Of a stretch of DNA of 64,000 bases, positions 1 to 8,474 are shown one piece after another. A program made the position numbers and the translations under genes. Under the pieces are notes generated by a model. It made no database searches and had not been told where the DNA came from. It saw nothing but the letters and a program-made list of their open reading frames with translations. Every line of letters begins with the position of its first letter. The stretch's first letter is position 1. Location: assembly GCF_030718205.1 (NCBI RefSeq), contig NZ_JAUZQF010000017.1:1-64000 (forward strand). Reading direction: 5' to 3'. This DNA comes from Nonomuraea turcica. Lineage in GTDB: Bacteria; Actinomycetota; Actinomycetes; Streptosporangiales; Streptosporangiaceae.

Positions 1-117
1 TACGGCGGTTATGGCGGGAAGGAAACACCCGGTTACATTCCGAACCCGGAAGTTAAGCTTCCCCGCGCCGATGGTACTGCACTCGGGAGGGTGTGGGAGA
101 GTAGGTCACCGCCGGAC
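1..117 (+). rRNA. rrf: 5S ribosomal RNA, 3' end of an rRNA operon
   Basis: The stretch carries the bacterial 5S hallmarks: a 5' strand with ACGGCGGT that pairs with ACCGCCGG near position 110, the internal CCGAACCCGGAAG segment, and GGGAGAGTAGG before the 3' end. The first couple of bases of the mature RNA probably lie just outside the window. 16S and 23S would be expected immediately upstream. The 3' end is placed at about 117 by pairing with the 5' strand. Confidence 0.95.
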
Positions 118-129
118 AATCTTTGATGA

Positions 130-172
130 GAAAGGCCCTCGACCAGCACGGTCGGGGCCCTTTCTCTTTTTT
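130..172 (+). terminator. Rho-independent terminator of the rRNA operon
   Basis: A 15-nt arm (130-144) pairs with 150-164 with one G-U pair and one mismatch around a 5-nt loop. It is followed by TCTTTTTT, a T tract that is unusual in this GC-rich DNA. It sits just behind the 5S gene and fits as the end of the rRNA operon. Confidence 0.9.
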
Positions 173-706
173 GGGATAAGAAATCGCACATGCTGGCCGG
201 CGAATCATCTGAGGCCGCCGAAACAGATGATGCCAGATGTGCAGGCGAGGACATCCTGCAGTGACGGAAACGACTTGCGTGGTCGCGCTGCGTGGCGATG
301 GTGTGAGCGGCGGTCGAACACCTGAGTGATAGCAAGCTGGGTGGGTCGCCGCTGCTCGCCGTCGGACTGGCGGAGCAGGCGCTTGCCCAGCCCGGAAGCG
401 TACCGATCATGCGCAAAGTCGCATGGCTGCGGCGGCTGGAATCCTGCGGATTCAACCGTGGCGAGCGCTTCCATTCGTGAGTGCGTAACGTGATGGCCAG
501 GCGGTCTTGGCTCGTGAGTGTTTTATGGGCCAGCCCATTCATGGACTTGAGTCGGGCTCGTGGACGTTCTCCGGCTTGCTAGGCTGGAAGAACCGGGCCA
601 CCCCACGGGTGGCCTTCGTCGCGTAAGGCCCGAGGACGGGCGGCGACCAGCCACGGTGGACCGTCGTTGTGAGTCCGCTGGTTGAGCCCAACGAAATGGA
701 CCAGAA
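173..706. other. Intergenic stretch without recognisable gene
   Basis: About 530 nt between the rRNA terminator and the next gene. Short open frames exist on both strands, but none has a ribosome binding site or a recognisable family. A short plus-strand stretch (about 330-478) could be decayed coding DNA, but it gives no match I recognise. The promoter of the downstream gene presumably lies in the right half; no clear -35/-10 pair stands out. Confidence 0.5.
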
Positions 707-3436
707 GTGAACAGAGATAACGGACCGGACGGCGGACAGCGCGGGCGCGGCGATCAAGAGGACAGGCGCTCTGGCGGGGGCGACAGGAGCGGCGGGTACG
801 GCTCTCGCGGGCGAGACTCCGGCGGCGACCGACCGTTCCGTTCCGATGACAGAGGACGCTCCTCCGGCCGCGGCGACGACAGAGGCTCGCGGCGGGACGA
901 GGGCCGGGACGACCGGGGTGCGCGTCGTGAGGGCGGATACGGCGACCGCCGCGAGGGCGGCCGATTCGGCGACCGTGGCGAAAGCGGCGGCCGTGGCGAG
1001 AGCGGCGGCCGGTACGGGGATCGGGGCGCCAGGCGCGAGGGCGGGTTCCGCGACGACCGCGGGCCGCGTCGTGAGGGTTCGGAGCGCGGATCCCGCGGTG
1101 ATGACCGCCCCACCTACCGTGACAGGGACGACCGTGGCGGGCAGCGTGAGGGTGGCGAGCGGCGTCCGTTCCGGGACCGGGATGATCGTGGGGCGCGTCG
1201 CGAGGGCGGTTACGGTGAGCGTCGCGAGGGCGGCGGTTCCGGCGACCGGCCCGGCGGCGGGTTCCGTGACGACCGTGGTCCGCGGCGAGAAGGCGGTTAT
1301 GGCGACCGCGGTCCGCGGCGCGAGGGCGGATACGCAGACCGCGGCCCCAGGAGCGAAGGCGGCCCCAGGAGCGAAGGCGGCGGAGGCCGCGACGCGCGTG
1401 GCGGGCGGCGTGAGGGCGATGAGCGGCGTCCGTTCCGGGATCGGGATGATCGTGGGGCGCGTCGTGAGGGCGGTTCCGGCGACCGGCGCGAAGGCGGCTA
1501 CGGCGATCGTGGTCCGCGCAGGAGCGGCGGTTTCCGTGACGACCGAGGGCCACGTAGTGAGGGCGGTTACGGTCCCCGTCGCGAGGGCGGCTACGGCGAT
1601 CGTGCTGCCCCGCGCGAGGGCGGCTTCCGTGATGACCGCGGGGGCCGTCGTGAAGGTGGGTTCCGCGATGATCGTGGCCCTCGTCGCGAAGGCGGGTTCG
1701 GCGGTGATCGTGGCCCTCGTCGCGAGGGTGGGTTCGGCGGTGATCGGGGTCCCCGTCGCGAGGGCGGCTTCCGCGAGGACCGTGGCCCCCGTCGCGAGGG
1801 CGGCTTCCGTGACGATCGTGGCCCCCGTCGCGAGGGCGGGTTCCGTGACGATCGGGGTCCCCGTCGCGAGGGCGGGTTCGGCGGTGATCGGGGTCCCCGT
1901 GGCGAGGGTGGATTCCGCGATGATCGTGGTCCGCGTGGCGAGGGACGTGACGATCGAGGTCCTCGTGGCGAGGGTGGCTTCCGCGACCAGCGGGGTCCGC
2001 GCCGTGAGGGTGGATACGCGGACCGAGGCCCTCGGCGCGAAGGCGGCTTCCGCGAGGACCGCGGTCCGCGGCGAGAAGGCGGCTATGGCGACCGCGGTCC
2101 CCGGCGCGAGGGCGGTTATGGCGACCGCGGCCCCCGGCCCGAGGGCGGCCAGCGGCCGTCCCGGCCATTCTCGCGGGACGACCGCGACCGGCGGGAGGAG
2201 CGTTCCGGGGAGGGCACTCGCGCCAGGTACGGCAGGTCCGACCGGGAGAGCGAAGCGCCCCAGCGTGAGCGGCTGCCGGAGGTGGCACCCGACATCACCG
2301 CGGACGAGCTGGACAAGGAAGTGCTGGAGGAGCTCCGCTCCCTGCCCGGCGACCTCGCCGACCTCGTCGGCCGGCACCTGGTCGCCGCTGAGCGGGCACT
2401 GGAGGAGGACGACGCCGACCGGGCGCATGAGCACACGAAGGTGGCGCGCAGGTTCGCCGCCCGCATCGGTGTCGTGCGGGAGGCCGCAGGCATCGTCGCG
2501 TACCGCGCCGGGCATTTCTCCGAGGCGCTGAGCGATCTGCGGGCGGCGCGGAGGCTGACGGGGTCGGAGGCGTACCTGCCGGTCATGGCTGACTGCGAGC
2601 GCGGGCTCGGCCGTCCGGAGCGGGCCATCGACCTCGTACGGTCGCCGGAGGCCGAGCGCCTCGACCGGGCCGGGCGCATCGAGCTGACCATCGTCGAGTC
2701 CGGCGCCCGCCGCGACCTGGGCCAGCACGACGCCGCTGTGATCACCCTGCAGCGCCTGCCGGAGCTGCGTGACCCGCAGCCGAAGCCCTGGTCGGCGCGG
2801 TTGGCGTTCGCATACGCGGACGCGCTGGCCGAGGCCGGGCACACGGAGGCGGCGACCGACTGGTTCGGCCGGGCGATGGCGTTCGATGACGACGGCGAGA
2901 CGGACGCCGCCGAGCGGTACGCCGAGCTGACCGGCGCCGTCATCGAGGACGTCGAGGAGGACTTCGACGACGAGGACGACTTCGACGACGCAGGCGTGGC
3001 CGAGAGCGGGACCGCGGCCGAGGCGGAGGAGGACGTGGACGACGCCGAGGCCCTCGCCGAAGCAGGCGACCTCCTGAAGGAGGAGCCTGAGCCCGCCGAC
3101 GCCCAGGGTGGGGAAGCGGAGGACCGCGAGCCTGCCGAGGCCTTGGACGGCACCGAGCCTGCCGAGGAGGGCGTGGACGGCTCGGAGTCCGCCGAGGTTC
3201 TCGACGGCTCAGAGCCTGAGGAAGTTCTCAACGGCTCAGGGCCTGAGGAGGTTCTGGACGGCTCGGACGCGGACGAGCAGAGCTCCGACGATTCCGGAGC
3301 CGAGCAGAGAGCGCCTGGCGCGGCGGCGCAGGCGGAGACTCCGGGCATCACGCCGGCGTTCATCGAGCCCGACTTCGGCGCCAGGCCGGACGAGGATGAC
3401 GAGCCCACGCAGAGTCGCTCCAAGTCCGACGACTAG
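707..3436 (+). CDS. TPR protein with giant Arg/Gly/Asp-rich repeat N-terminus and acidic tail
   Basis: Three regions are visible. Residues 1 to about 520 are a low-complexity repeat of units such as [12 protein letters not shown], extremely rich in R, G and D. Residues about 520-745 form a helical tetratricopeptide-type domain (starting near [13 protein letters not shown]). Residues about 745-909 are a strongly acidic tail with repeated DGSEPEEVL-like units. Actinobacteria carry an orthologue with the same TPR core behind a shorter charged N-terminus; its role is not established. The repeats resemble eukaryotic RGG boxes, so RNA binding or condensate formation is an inference only. GTG at 707 is the only usable start, because an in-frame stop lies 22 nt upstream. 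No strong Shine-Dalgarno is visible. The gene follows an rRNA operon. Confidence 0.88.
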   Translation: MNRDNGPDGGQRGRGDQEDRRSGGGDRSGGYGSRGRDSGGDRPFRSDDRGRSSGRGDDRGSRRDEGRDDRGARREGGYGDRREGGRFGDRGESGGRGESGGRYGDRGARREGGFRDDRGPRREGSERGSRGDDRPTYRDRDDRGGQREGGERRPFRDRDDRGARREGGYGERREGGGSGDRPGGGFRDDRGPRREGGYGDRGPRREGGYADRGPRSEGGPRSEGGGGRDARGGRREGDERRPFRDRDDRGARREGGSGDRREGGYGDRGPRRSGGFRDDRGPRSEGGYGPRREGGYGDRAAPREGGFRDDRGGRREGGFRDDRGPRREGGFGGDRGPRREGGFGGDRGPRREGGFREDRGPRREGGFRDDRGPRREGGFRDDRGPRREGGFGGDRGPRGEGGFRDDRGPRGEGRDDRGPRGEGGFRDQRGPRREGGYADRGPRREGGFREDRGPRREGGYGDRGPRREGGYGDRGPRPEGGQRPSRPFSRDDRDRREERSGEGTRARYGRSDRESEAPQRERLPEVAPDITADELDKEVLEELRSLPGDLADLVGRHLVAAERALEEDDADRAHEHTKVARRFAARIGVVREAAGIVAYRAGHFSEALSDLRAARRLTGSEAYLPVMADCERGLGRPERAIDLVRSPEAERLDRAGRIELTIVESGARRDLGQHDAAVITLQRLPELRDPQPKPWSARLAFAYADALAEAGHTEAATDWFGRAMAFDDDGETDAAERYAELTGAVIEDVEEDFDDEDDFDDAGVAESGTAAEAEEDVDDAEALAEAGDLLKEEPEPADAQGGEAEDREPAEALDGTEPAEEGVDGSESAEVLDGSEPEEVLNGSGPEEVLDGSDADEQSSDDSGAEQRAPGAAAQAETPGITPAFIEPDFGARPDEDDEPTQSRSKSDD

Positions 3437-3447
3437 GCCGGCGGCCT

Positions 3448-3485
3448 TGCTCCGCCGTACCGCGACCATGCGGTACGGCGGAGCA
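3448..3485. terminator. Bidirectional terminator hairpin between convergent genes
   Basis: A perfect 16-bp inverted repeat (3448-3463 with 3470-3485, 6-nt loop) lies between the convergent TPR and GNAT genes. There is no T tract, as is common for terminators in high-GC actinomycetes. Confidence 0.75.
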
Positions 3486-3544
3486 CGGTCACGTGATCGC
3501 TGGACGGGGATCCCTCTGAGCAGAAGTCTTTGATCAGCGACTGG

Positions 3545-4060
3545 TCAGGTCGCGTGAGACCGCCATGCGTCGCGAGGCAGGCTCATGGTGGTCGACGCCC
3601 ACCACGCGCCGGCGACGCACGTCGCCTTCGGGTCGACGCTCTCGGTGCGAAATCCCAACCGTTCGTACAGCCGCATGGCGCCGGCGTTGTGCGAGTAGAC
3701 GCCCAGGTTGACCCGCTGAATGGCCGGGGAGGCGAAGGCCTCGCCGAGCGCGGCCTCCACCATGGCCTCGCCATATCCCCGCCCCCTGACCGCAGGTGAG
3801 ACCAGGACCATGCCCAGCCGCACCGATCGGCCGGACGGCTCGGTTCGCAGCAGGACATGGCCCACCGGTGTCCCGTCGGGGCCGACGGCGACGTGGCAGC
3901 GACGGCTGGGGTCCGACGCGTGGAAGGCGGAAAGCTGGCGCGCGTCGAACGGCCAGGTGAATCCGGTGTTGCCGGACCAGGTGATGAGCGCCTCCAAGCT
4001 GTCGATCCACGAGGCCACACTCACGGCGTCGGCAGGCGCGAACGCGCGAAGCTCAATCAC
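3545..4060 (-). CDS. GNAT-family N-acetyltransferase
   Basis: A 171-residue protein with the GNAT fold. The acetyl-CoA pyrophosphate-binding loop is seen as RGRGYGEAM near residue 94, followed by NLGVYSHNAGAMRLYERLGF, typical of RimJ/RimL-like enzymes. The substrate cannot be read from sequence: it could be a ribosomal protein N-terminus, a small amine or an antibiotic. The gene is alone, convergent with the TPR gene and separated from it by a terminator hairpin. Length is normal for the family. Confidence 0.85.
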   Translation of the reverse strand: MIELRAFAPADAVSVASWIDSLEALITWSGNTGFTWPFDARQLSAFHASDPSRRCHVAVGPDGTPVGHVLLRTEPSGRSVRLGMVLVSPAVRGRGYGEAMVEAALGEAFASPAIQRVNLGVYSHNAGAMRLYERLGFRTESVDPKATCVAGAWWASTTMSLPRDAWRSHAT

Positions 4061-4125
4061 CTGATCATACGTACCGGAACCGTCTCATTCCGGTCAATCG
4101 ATCTCGCACGCGTAGGGTGCCGCCG

Positions 4126-5388
4126 TCAGGTGGCCGAGGGGCGTGGTGCGGATCTCGCCAGTTTCGCGGCCTTGAGCTGGAGATATCGCTGCTCGGGCCC
4201 GCTGGTGGTGCGGCGGGCGGCGCTTTCGTAGCACTCCTGGGCCCGGCTCGGCTCGCCCGCCAGCTCCAGCAGGTGCCCGCGGACGGCCTCCAGCCGGTGC
4301 TGCCCGGCCAGACGCGGGTCATCGTCCAGATAGGACAGGAACGTGAGGCCGACGCGCGGACCGTGCACCATCGCCACCGCGACCGCCCGGTTGAGCGTCA
4401 CGACGGGGTTGTCGGTCATCCGTTCCAGCAGGTCGTACAGGCCCAGGATCTGCCGCCAGTCGGTGTCGCCCGCGGTGGCCGCCTCGGCGTGCACCGCCGC
4501 GATCGCCGCTTGCACCTGATACGGGCCGAGGTCGGCGTGGGACATGGCGTGGGTCACCAGCGCGATGCCTTCGTCGATCTCGTCCCGGTCCCAGGCGCCG
4601 CGGTCCTGCTCGGCGAGCGGTACGAGGGCACCGCTCGCGTCGGTCCTGGCGGCGCGGCGGGCGTGGACGAGCAACATCAGGGCGAGCAGGCCTGCCACCT
4701 CACCGTCATCCGGGAGAACACGATGCAGCATTCGGGTCAGCCGGATCGCTTCCGCCGCCAGATCGGTACGCTGCAGGTCCGGGCCGGCCGTGGCGACGTA
4801 CCCCTCGTTGAAGATGAGGTAGAGCACCTGGAGCACGGCGTCGAGCCGGGGTGCGTACTCACTCGGTGGCGGCGGTTGGAAGCCGATTCCCGAGGTCTTG
4901 ATCTGTTTCTTGGCCCGGCTGATCCGCTGCGCCAAGGTCGGCTCCGGGACGAGGAAGGCGCGCGCGATCTCGGCGGTGGTGAGCCCGCCCACGGCCCGCA
5001 AGGTGAGCGCGACCTGGGACGGCCGGCTGAGCGCCGGATGGCAGCACACGAACAGCAGCACCAGCGAGTCGTCCGTGGACAGGCCGACATCCGCCGGTGG
5101 CGCCAGGTACTGCTCGGGAAGGATCCGGACCGCCTCGGCGGCCTCCCGGTCGCGGCGGGACTGCTCGCTGCGCAGCATGTCGATCAGACGTCGCGAGGCG
5201 ACCCGGATCAGCCAGGTGCGCGGCTCCTGCGGGATCCCGTCGGCCGGCCACTGGGCCGAGGCCGCGACCAGGGCCTCCTGCACCGCGTCCTCGGCGGTGT
5301 CGAAGTGCCCGTAGCGGCGGACGAGCGCGCCGAGGACCTGCGGCGCGTGCTCGCGCAGCAGGTCCTCGATCCTGGGCGGCACCGTCAC
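4126..5388 (-). CDS. ECF-type RNA polymerase sigma factor, ECF42-like with long C-terminal extension
   Basis: A 420-residue protein. Sigma region 2 is at about residues 10-80 (YGHFDTAEDAVQEALV, then WLIRVASRRLIDMLRSE). Sigma region 4 is at about 110-170 (LTLRAVGGLTTAEIARAFLV, ISRAKKQIK). About 240 residues of helical extension follow. This architecture and the adjacent DGPF gene define group ECF42, where the extension is needed for activity and no classical anti-sigma factor is present. The GTG start overlaps the stop of the DGPF gene by 3 nt, so the two are translationally coupled. It should direct RNA polymerase to its own regulon; the stimulus is unknown. I see no anti-sigma gene nearby. 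Confidence 0.9.
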   Translation of the reverse strand: MTVPPRIEDLLREHAPQVLGALVRRYGHFDTAEDAVQEALVAASAQWPADGIPQEPRTWLIRVASRRLIDMLRSEQSRRDREAAEAVRILPEQYLAPPADVGLSTDDSLVLLFVCCHPALSRPSQVALTLRAVGGLTTAEIARAFLVPEPTLAQRISRAKKQIKTSGIGFQPPPPSEYAPRLDAVLQVLYLIFNEGYVATAGPDLQRTDLAAEAIRLTRMLHRVLPDDGEVAGLLALMLLVHARRAARTDASGALVPLAEQDRGAWDRDEIDEGIALVTHAMSHADLGPYQVQAAIAAVHAEAATAGDTDWRQILGLYDLLERMTDNPVVTLNRAVAVAMVHGPRVGLTFLSYLDDDPRLAGQHRLEAVRGHLLELAGEPSRAQECYESAARRTTSGPEQRYLQLKAAKLARSAPRPSAT

Positions 5389-5765
5389 GACAGGGGCGTG
5401 TCCTCCGCCAGCGGCCCCTGGCCGATCGGCCGCACCTCTACTGTGTCGCCGACCGCCGCGACAATGCGGGCGGCGATCGCCATGGCCCGGTCGTGGCTGG
5501 CGCAGTCCACGATCCCGAAGCTCGCCAGCACCTCCTTGGCCTCCGCGTAAGGGCCGTCCACGGCGACCGGGCCGTCCTCGCGCATCCGTACGGTCCGGGT
5601 CAGGGACGGATGCGCCAGCCCTTCCGTGGAGACGAACTCGCCCGACTCGGTGAGCTCCTTGCCGAGGTTCTCGTAGAACGCGCACATGGCCTGGAACTCC
5701 GGGCTGTTCACGTCGACCGAGTCCCAGTCCGCCTTTTTCGTGTACGCCAGCAGCAGGTACTTCAA
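5385..5765 (-). CDS. DGPF/YCII-related domain protein, partner of the ECF42 sigma factor
   Basis: A 126-residue protein beginning MKYLLLAYT, with the family signature seen as DGPYAEAKEVLASFGIVDC near the middle. DGPF proteins are small ferredoxin-like-fold proteins of unknown activity that co-occur with ECF42 sigma factors. TTG at 5765 is chosen as start because AGGAGG lies 5 nt upstream; an upstream GTG at 5783 would place that Shine-Dalgarno inside the gene. The stop overlaps the sigma-factor start. A sensor or modulator role is inferred from this partnership. Confidence 0.87.
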   Translation of the reverse strand: MKYLLLAYTKKADWDSVDVNSPEFQAMCAFYENLGKELTESGEFVSTEGLAHPSLTRTVRMREDGPVAVDGPYAEAKEVLASFGIVDCASHDRAMAIAARIVAAVGDTVEVRPIGQGPLAEDTPLS

Positions 5766-5779
5766 AGCGTGCCTCCTGG

Positions 5780-6193
5780 TCACCCGACGGTCCGGGTTCC
5801 GATGGTGTCATAGCCGCCACCGGGCCAGACCCACGATGCGGTGAACGAGTTGCCGTCCTCACTGACGGTGGTCCGGCAGTACGCGGGGGAGCCCTTCTCG
5901 CCGCCCCAGATGGTGAGACTGCCGTCGTCGTGGACCTCGTACACGTAGTCCAGGGTGTAGCCGGTGGAATCGTAGAAGCGGGACTTGATCTCCTCGCTGG
6001 GCTCGGCGCCGAACAGCCGCTCGTGGCCGATCACCTCCAGGCCCTTGATCTGGCGGCCCTCGTGGACCAGGTCGACGTGCTGGAGGAGGAAGAAACCACC
6101 TTCCATCCACTCGAACCGCACCGTTCCCTTGACGCCGCCCGACAACTGCCAGGTGCCGACCATCCCGGCCAGCTTGCGCATCTGCTCGCTCAT
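5780..6193 (-). CDS. DUF1579-like small protein in the ECF42 operon
   Basis: A 137-residue protein starting MSEQMRKLAGMVGTWQLSG. It has the alternating aromatic/glycine pattern of the DUF1579 or calycin-like family (repeated W/F residues, GGEKGSPAYCRTTV). It has no signal peptide and no transmembrane segment. It is first in a three-gene minus-strand unit with the DGPF and sigma-factor genes (14 nt to the DGPF start). Function is unknown. A lipocalin-like ligand-binding role feeding the sigma pathway is speculation from context. Confidence 0.75.
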   Translation of the reverse strand: MSEQMRKLAGMVGTWQLSGGVKGTVRFEWMEGGFFLLQHVDLVHEGRQIKGLEVIGHERLFGAEPSEEIKSRFYDSTGYTLDYVYEVHDDGSLTIWGGEKGSPAYCRTTVSEDGNSFTASWVWPGGGYDTIGTRTVG

Positions 6194-6393
6194 CGCCGTC
6201 TCCTCGTTCTGGCTTCACTCGCCCCTCTGGGCGGGTTCTGCTGATACCTCGGAGCCGGCACACCGGCTTTCGACATCCTCCCCGCTGTTTCTCCAAGATT
6301 TTTTCGGAAGCGCTATTCGTGCGGGCGCGCGGCCTGGCCGGTGAATGTGCGGTGCCGGCCCCTCGCCGGCGGAGATCATGAGAACACTGAGGC

Positions 6394-7344
6394 TCAGGGA
6401 GAGACGCGGTCGAGCCAGTGGAGGATTCCCGCGACGTTCGACGGGGCGCCACTCAGCAGCTCGAACTGCTCCGCCGTCGGGTCATCCGACTTCAGCGCGG
6501 TATAGCGTTGCTTAGTCCGGTCCCTGACCATGGCGACGGCGTGGTCCAGATCCATGCCCTCGGAATGGGCCTGCCGAGTGAGATCGACCCAGACGCGAAG
6601 CTCTTCGGCGGAGCGTTCGAGCGTCTCCTGGACCGCCTCCACCGGGCCGTAATGGCTGAACAGCAGCCGTTGCGGGCCGAGCGCCCCGAACAGCGCGATC
6701 GAGTCCAGTGCCGTCTGCAGGTCGAAGTCCGGTGGGGGCGTGGCCGGACGCAGGTCGCCCGTCTGGGGGAGGTAGACGCCGGCCGCGTCGCCGACGTACA
6801 GGTCGCCCGTGGCGGAGTCGACGAGGCCCACGTGGTGCTTCGCGTGGCCGGGGGAGTAGTGGCTGTTCAGCGTGCGTCCGTTGCCCAGATCGATGGCGCC
6901 GGTGTCGCCCAGAGCGACGATGCGCCCGGCCTCGGTGGGTGACAGCTCGCCGAAGAGGGTGTCGAGCCGGTCACCCCACACCATGCGGGCGCTCGCCATC
7001 AACCGTGACGGTTCGGCCAGGTGGCGGGCGCCCTTCTCGTGGACCACGACCTGCGCCGACGGGAAGAATCCGGCGATGTCGCCCACCCCGCCGGCATGAT
7101 CCAGATGGATGTGGGTCACGACGACGGTGGCCAGATCCGTCGGGCCGACGCCCAGCGAGGCGAGCGCGTCGCGCACCACGGGAGCGGAGGTCGAGGTGCC
7201 GGTCTCCACCAGGCATGGGCGGTCGCTCAGGATCAGATAGCCGGCCGTGATGCCGGAGTAGCCGGCCATCCTCGTGTCGATCTCATAGACGTCGCCGCCT
7301 AGAGCGGTGATGTTGTCCACAGGCACTCCCGAGCGCGCAACCAT
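6394..7344 (-). CDS. MBL-fold metallo-hydrolase
   Basis: A 316-residue metallo-beta-lactamase-fold protein. The metal-binding motif THIHLDHAGG is near residue 77, a further ligand His is in HYSPGHAKHH, an Asp is in YVGDAAGVY, and a last His is in LLFSHYGP. This set binds two metal ions in hydrolases acting on thioesters, lactones or similar bonds. No substrate can be assigned. ATG at 7344 has GGGGA only 2 nt upstream, and a GTG at 7320 behind GGGAG is a possible alternative. It is divergent from the SSB-like gene. Confidence 0.88.
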   Translation of the reverse strand: MVARSGVPVDNITALGGDVYEIDTRMAGYSGITAGYLILSDRPCLVETGTSTSAPVVRDALASLGVGPTDLATVVVTHIHLDHAGGVGDIAGFFPSAQVVVHEKGARHLAEPSRLMASARMVWGDRLDTLFGELSPTEAGRIVALGDTGAIDLGNGRTLNSHYSPGHAKHHVGLVDSATGDLYVGDAAGVYLPQTGDLRPATPPPDFDLQTALDSIALFGALGPQRLLFSHYGPVEAVQETLERSAEELRVWVDLTRQAHSEGMDLDHAVAMVRDRTKQRYTALKSDDPTAEQFELLSGAPSNVAGILHWLDRVSP

Positions 7345-7430
7345 TGTCCCCAGAACGGCGTTCGAGCCGATCCGGCCTCCCTCTCATCGTAAAGAGTGAT
7401 CTCCACCAGAGCATCGACAGGAGGATGGCA

Positions 7431-7841
7431 GTGGACCGAAACGAGGTCGTGCTGATGGGGAGGCTCTCGGCGGCCGTCGAAGAGTTTTCGTTGCCGAGCG
7501 GCGACACCGCGACGAAGTGGCGCATCATCGTGCGCCGCCGGCGGCGGGACAGGCGAGGGGGCATCGTGACGGACAGCATCCCGTGCGTCACCTACAACGG
7601 CGAAGCGGCCGCCGTGGTCCGCAGTCTCAAGCCTCGCGACTACATCGAAGTGACGGGCGCGTTCCGCTGCCGCGTCTTCGGCCCTGCGGCGGCCAAGATC
7701 TGGAAGTACGAGGTGGAGGTGGGCACAGCCAAGGCGGTCACCGCGGCCGCGCCTCTCCCCGCGCCGGAAGGCGACCGCCCTGCGGAGACGCCTGCCGCCC
7801 TGGTGCCCAGACAGGTGTCCCGCTTGGCGCAGGCAAGCTGA
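7431..7841 (+). CDS. Single-stranded DNA-binding protein paralogue lacking the usual acidic tail
   Basis: About 136 residues beginning MDRNEVVLMGRLSAAVEEF, an OB fold like bacterial SSB (GDTATKWRIIV, then DSIPCVTYNGEAA and LKPRDYIEVTGAFRCR). GTG at 7431 is preferred because AGGAGG lies 6 nt upstream; ATG at 7425 would abut the Shine-Dalgarno. The C-terminus ends in RLAQAS, without the acidic DDxPF tail that recruits replication and repair partners. It is therefore probably a secondary SSB rather than the essential one. A basic stretch RRRRRDRRGG sits in the OB-fold loop. The gene stands alone. Confidence 0.82.
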   Translation: MDRNEVVLMGRLSAAVEEFSLPSGDTATKWRIIVRRRRRDRRGGIVTDSIPCVTYNGEAAAVVRSLKPRDYIEVTGAFRCRVFGPAAAKIWKYEVEVGTAKAVTAAAPLPAPEGDRPAETPAALVPRQVSRLAQAS

Positions 7842-8035
7842 CCTGCCCGCTCCGACCGGTTCGGGCCGACTCCCGACCGGTCGGGGCTGGGGCCGGGGGC
7901 CGGTCCTCTGCGCGAAGCGAGGGTTCGGGCGACGCTGCGGGACAGGGGCGACGCTCGCGGCGTCCCTTTGTGCGCTGGAGTGAGGCTGGAGGCAGAAGTT
8001 GCGTTGGTGCCGACGGCGTGGGGTGTTGACCTGTA

Positions 8036-8380
8036 CCTCGCCCTGAAGGGGCGAGGATTCCCGTGCCGCCTTCGGCGGCAACCCACGGCGTTGGACGCCA
8101 TGGGTTATGGAACGGGGTGCTTGACGCTTCGCAGACCGGGCAACCCCGAAGTCTCCACGTCCTGAGACGACCAGCCCGGCCGCCTTATTCCATAAAAGCG
8201 ATCTCCCGTGTGGCTTGATTATCGCTCACTCGTTCGATAATCAGCGATGATGGACCCGGCCGCGTCACTACTGCAAGTGATTTCGTCAAGGTTCTGGGTC
8301 CGCGCTGTGCGCTCCGGTCTGCCCCGCCTTCGGCGGGCCATCCCCTGGCGAGGACGCATTCATCCACGGCCTGAAGGCCG
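8036..8380 (+). mobile_element. Possible IS200/IS605-type relic: hairpin-bearing non-coding region
   Basis: The 630-nt gap between convergent SSB-like and DUF1015 genes has no credible ORF but holds paired hairpins. One at 8036-8056 has a stem closing a TGAA loop (CCCTGAAGGG core), followed by a GCCGCC-TTC-GGCGGC hairpin at 8065-8079. A second set has CCCGCC-TTC-GGCGGG-type pairing at 8323-8337 and then CGGCC-TGAA-GGCCG at 8367-8380. Subterminal hairpins of this kind resemble the ends of IS200/IS605 elements or the 3' end of TnpB guide RNAs. No tnpA or tnpB remains, so this is tentative. Confidence 0.3.
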
Positions 8381-8474
8381 ATGGCTTTCTGCGGCTCTTG
8401 GTAAGGCCGGGGCCTGAGCCGTGGGTTGGTGAGGACGGGTTCCGCTGTGGCGGAGGACCGCGGGGTTGCGCTGC

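Noticed and set aside
11-325. ORF inside the 5S rRNA and its terminator
   Set aside because: It overlaps a structural RNA and its terminator, so it is not coding.
539-2842. 767-codon antisense ORF across the Arg/Gly repeat gene
   Set aside because: The GC-rich repeat leaves several frames open on both strands. The translation is only a permutation of the repeat (T/A/P-rich), with no family and no ribosome binding site.
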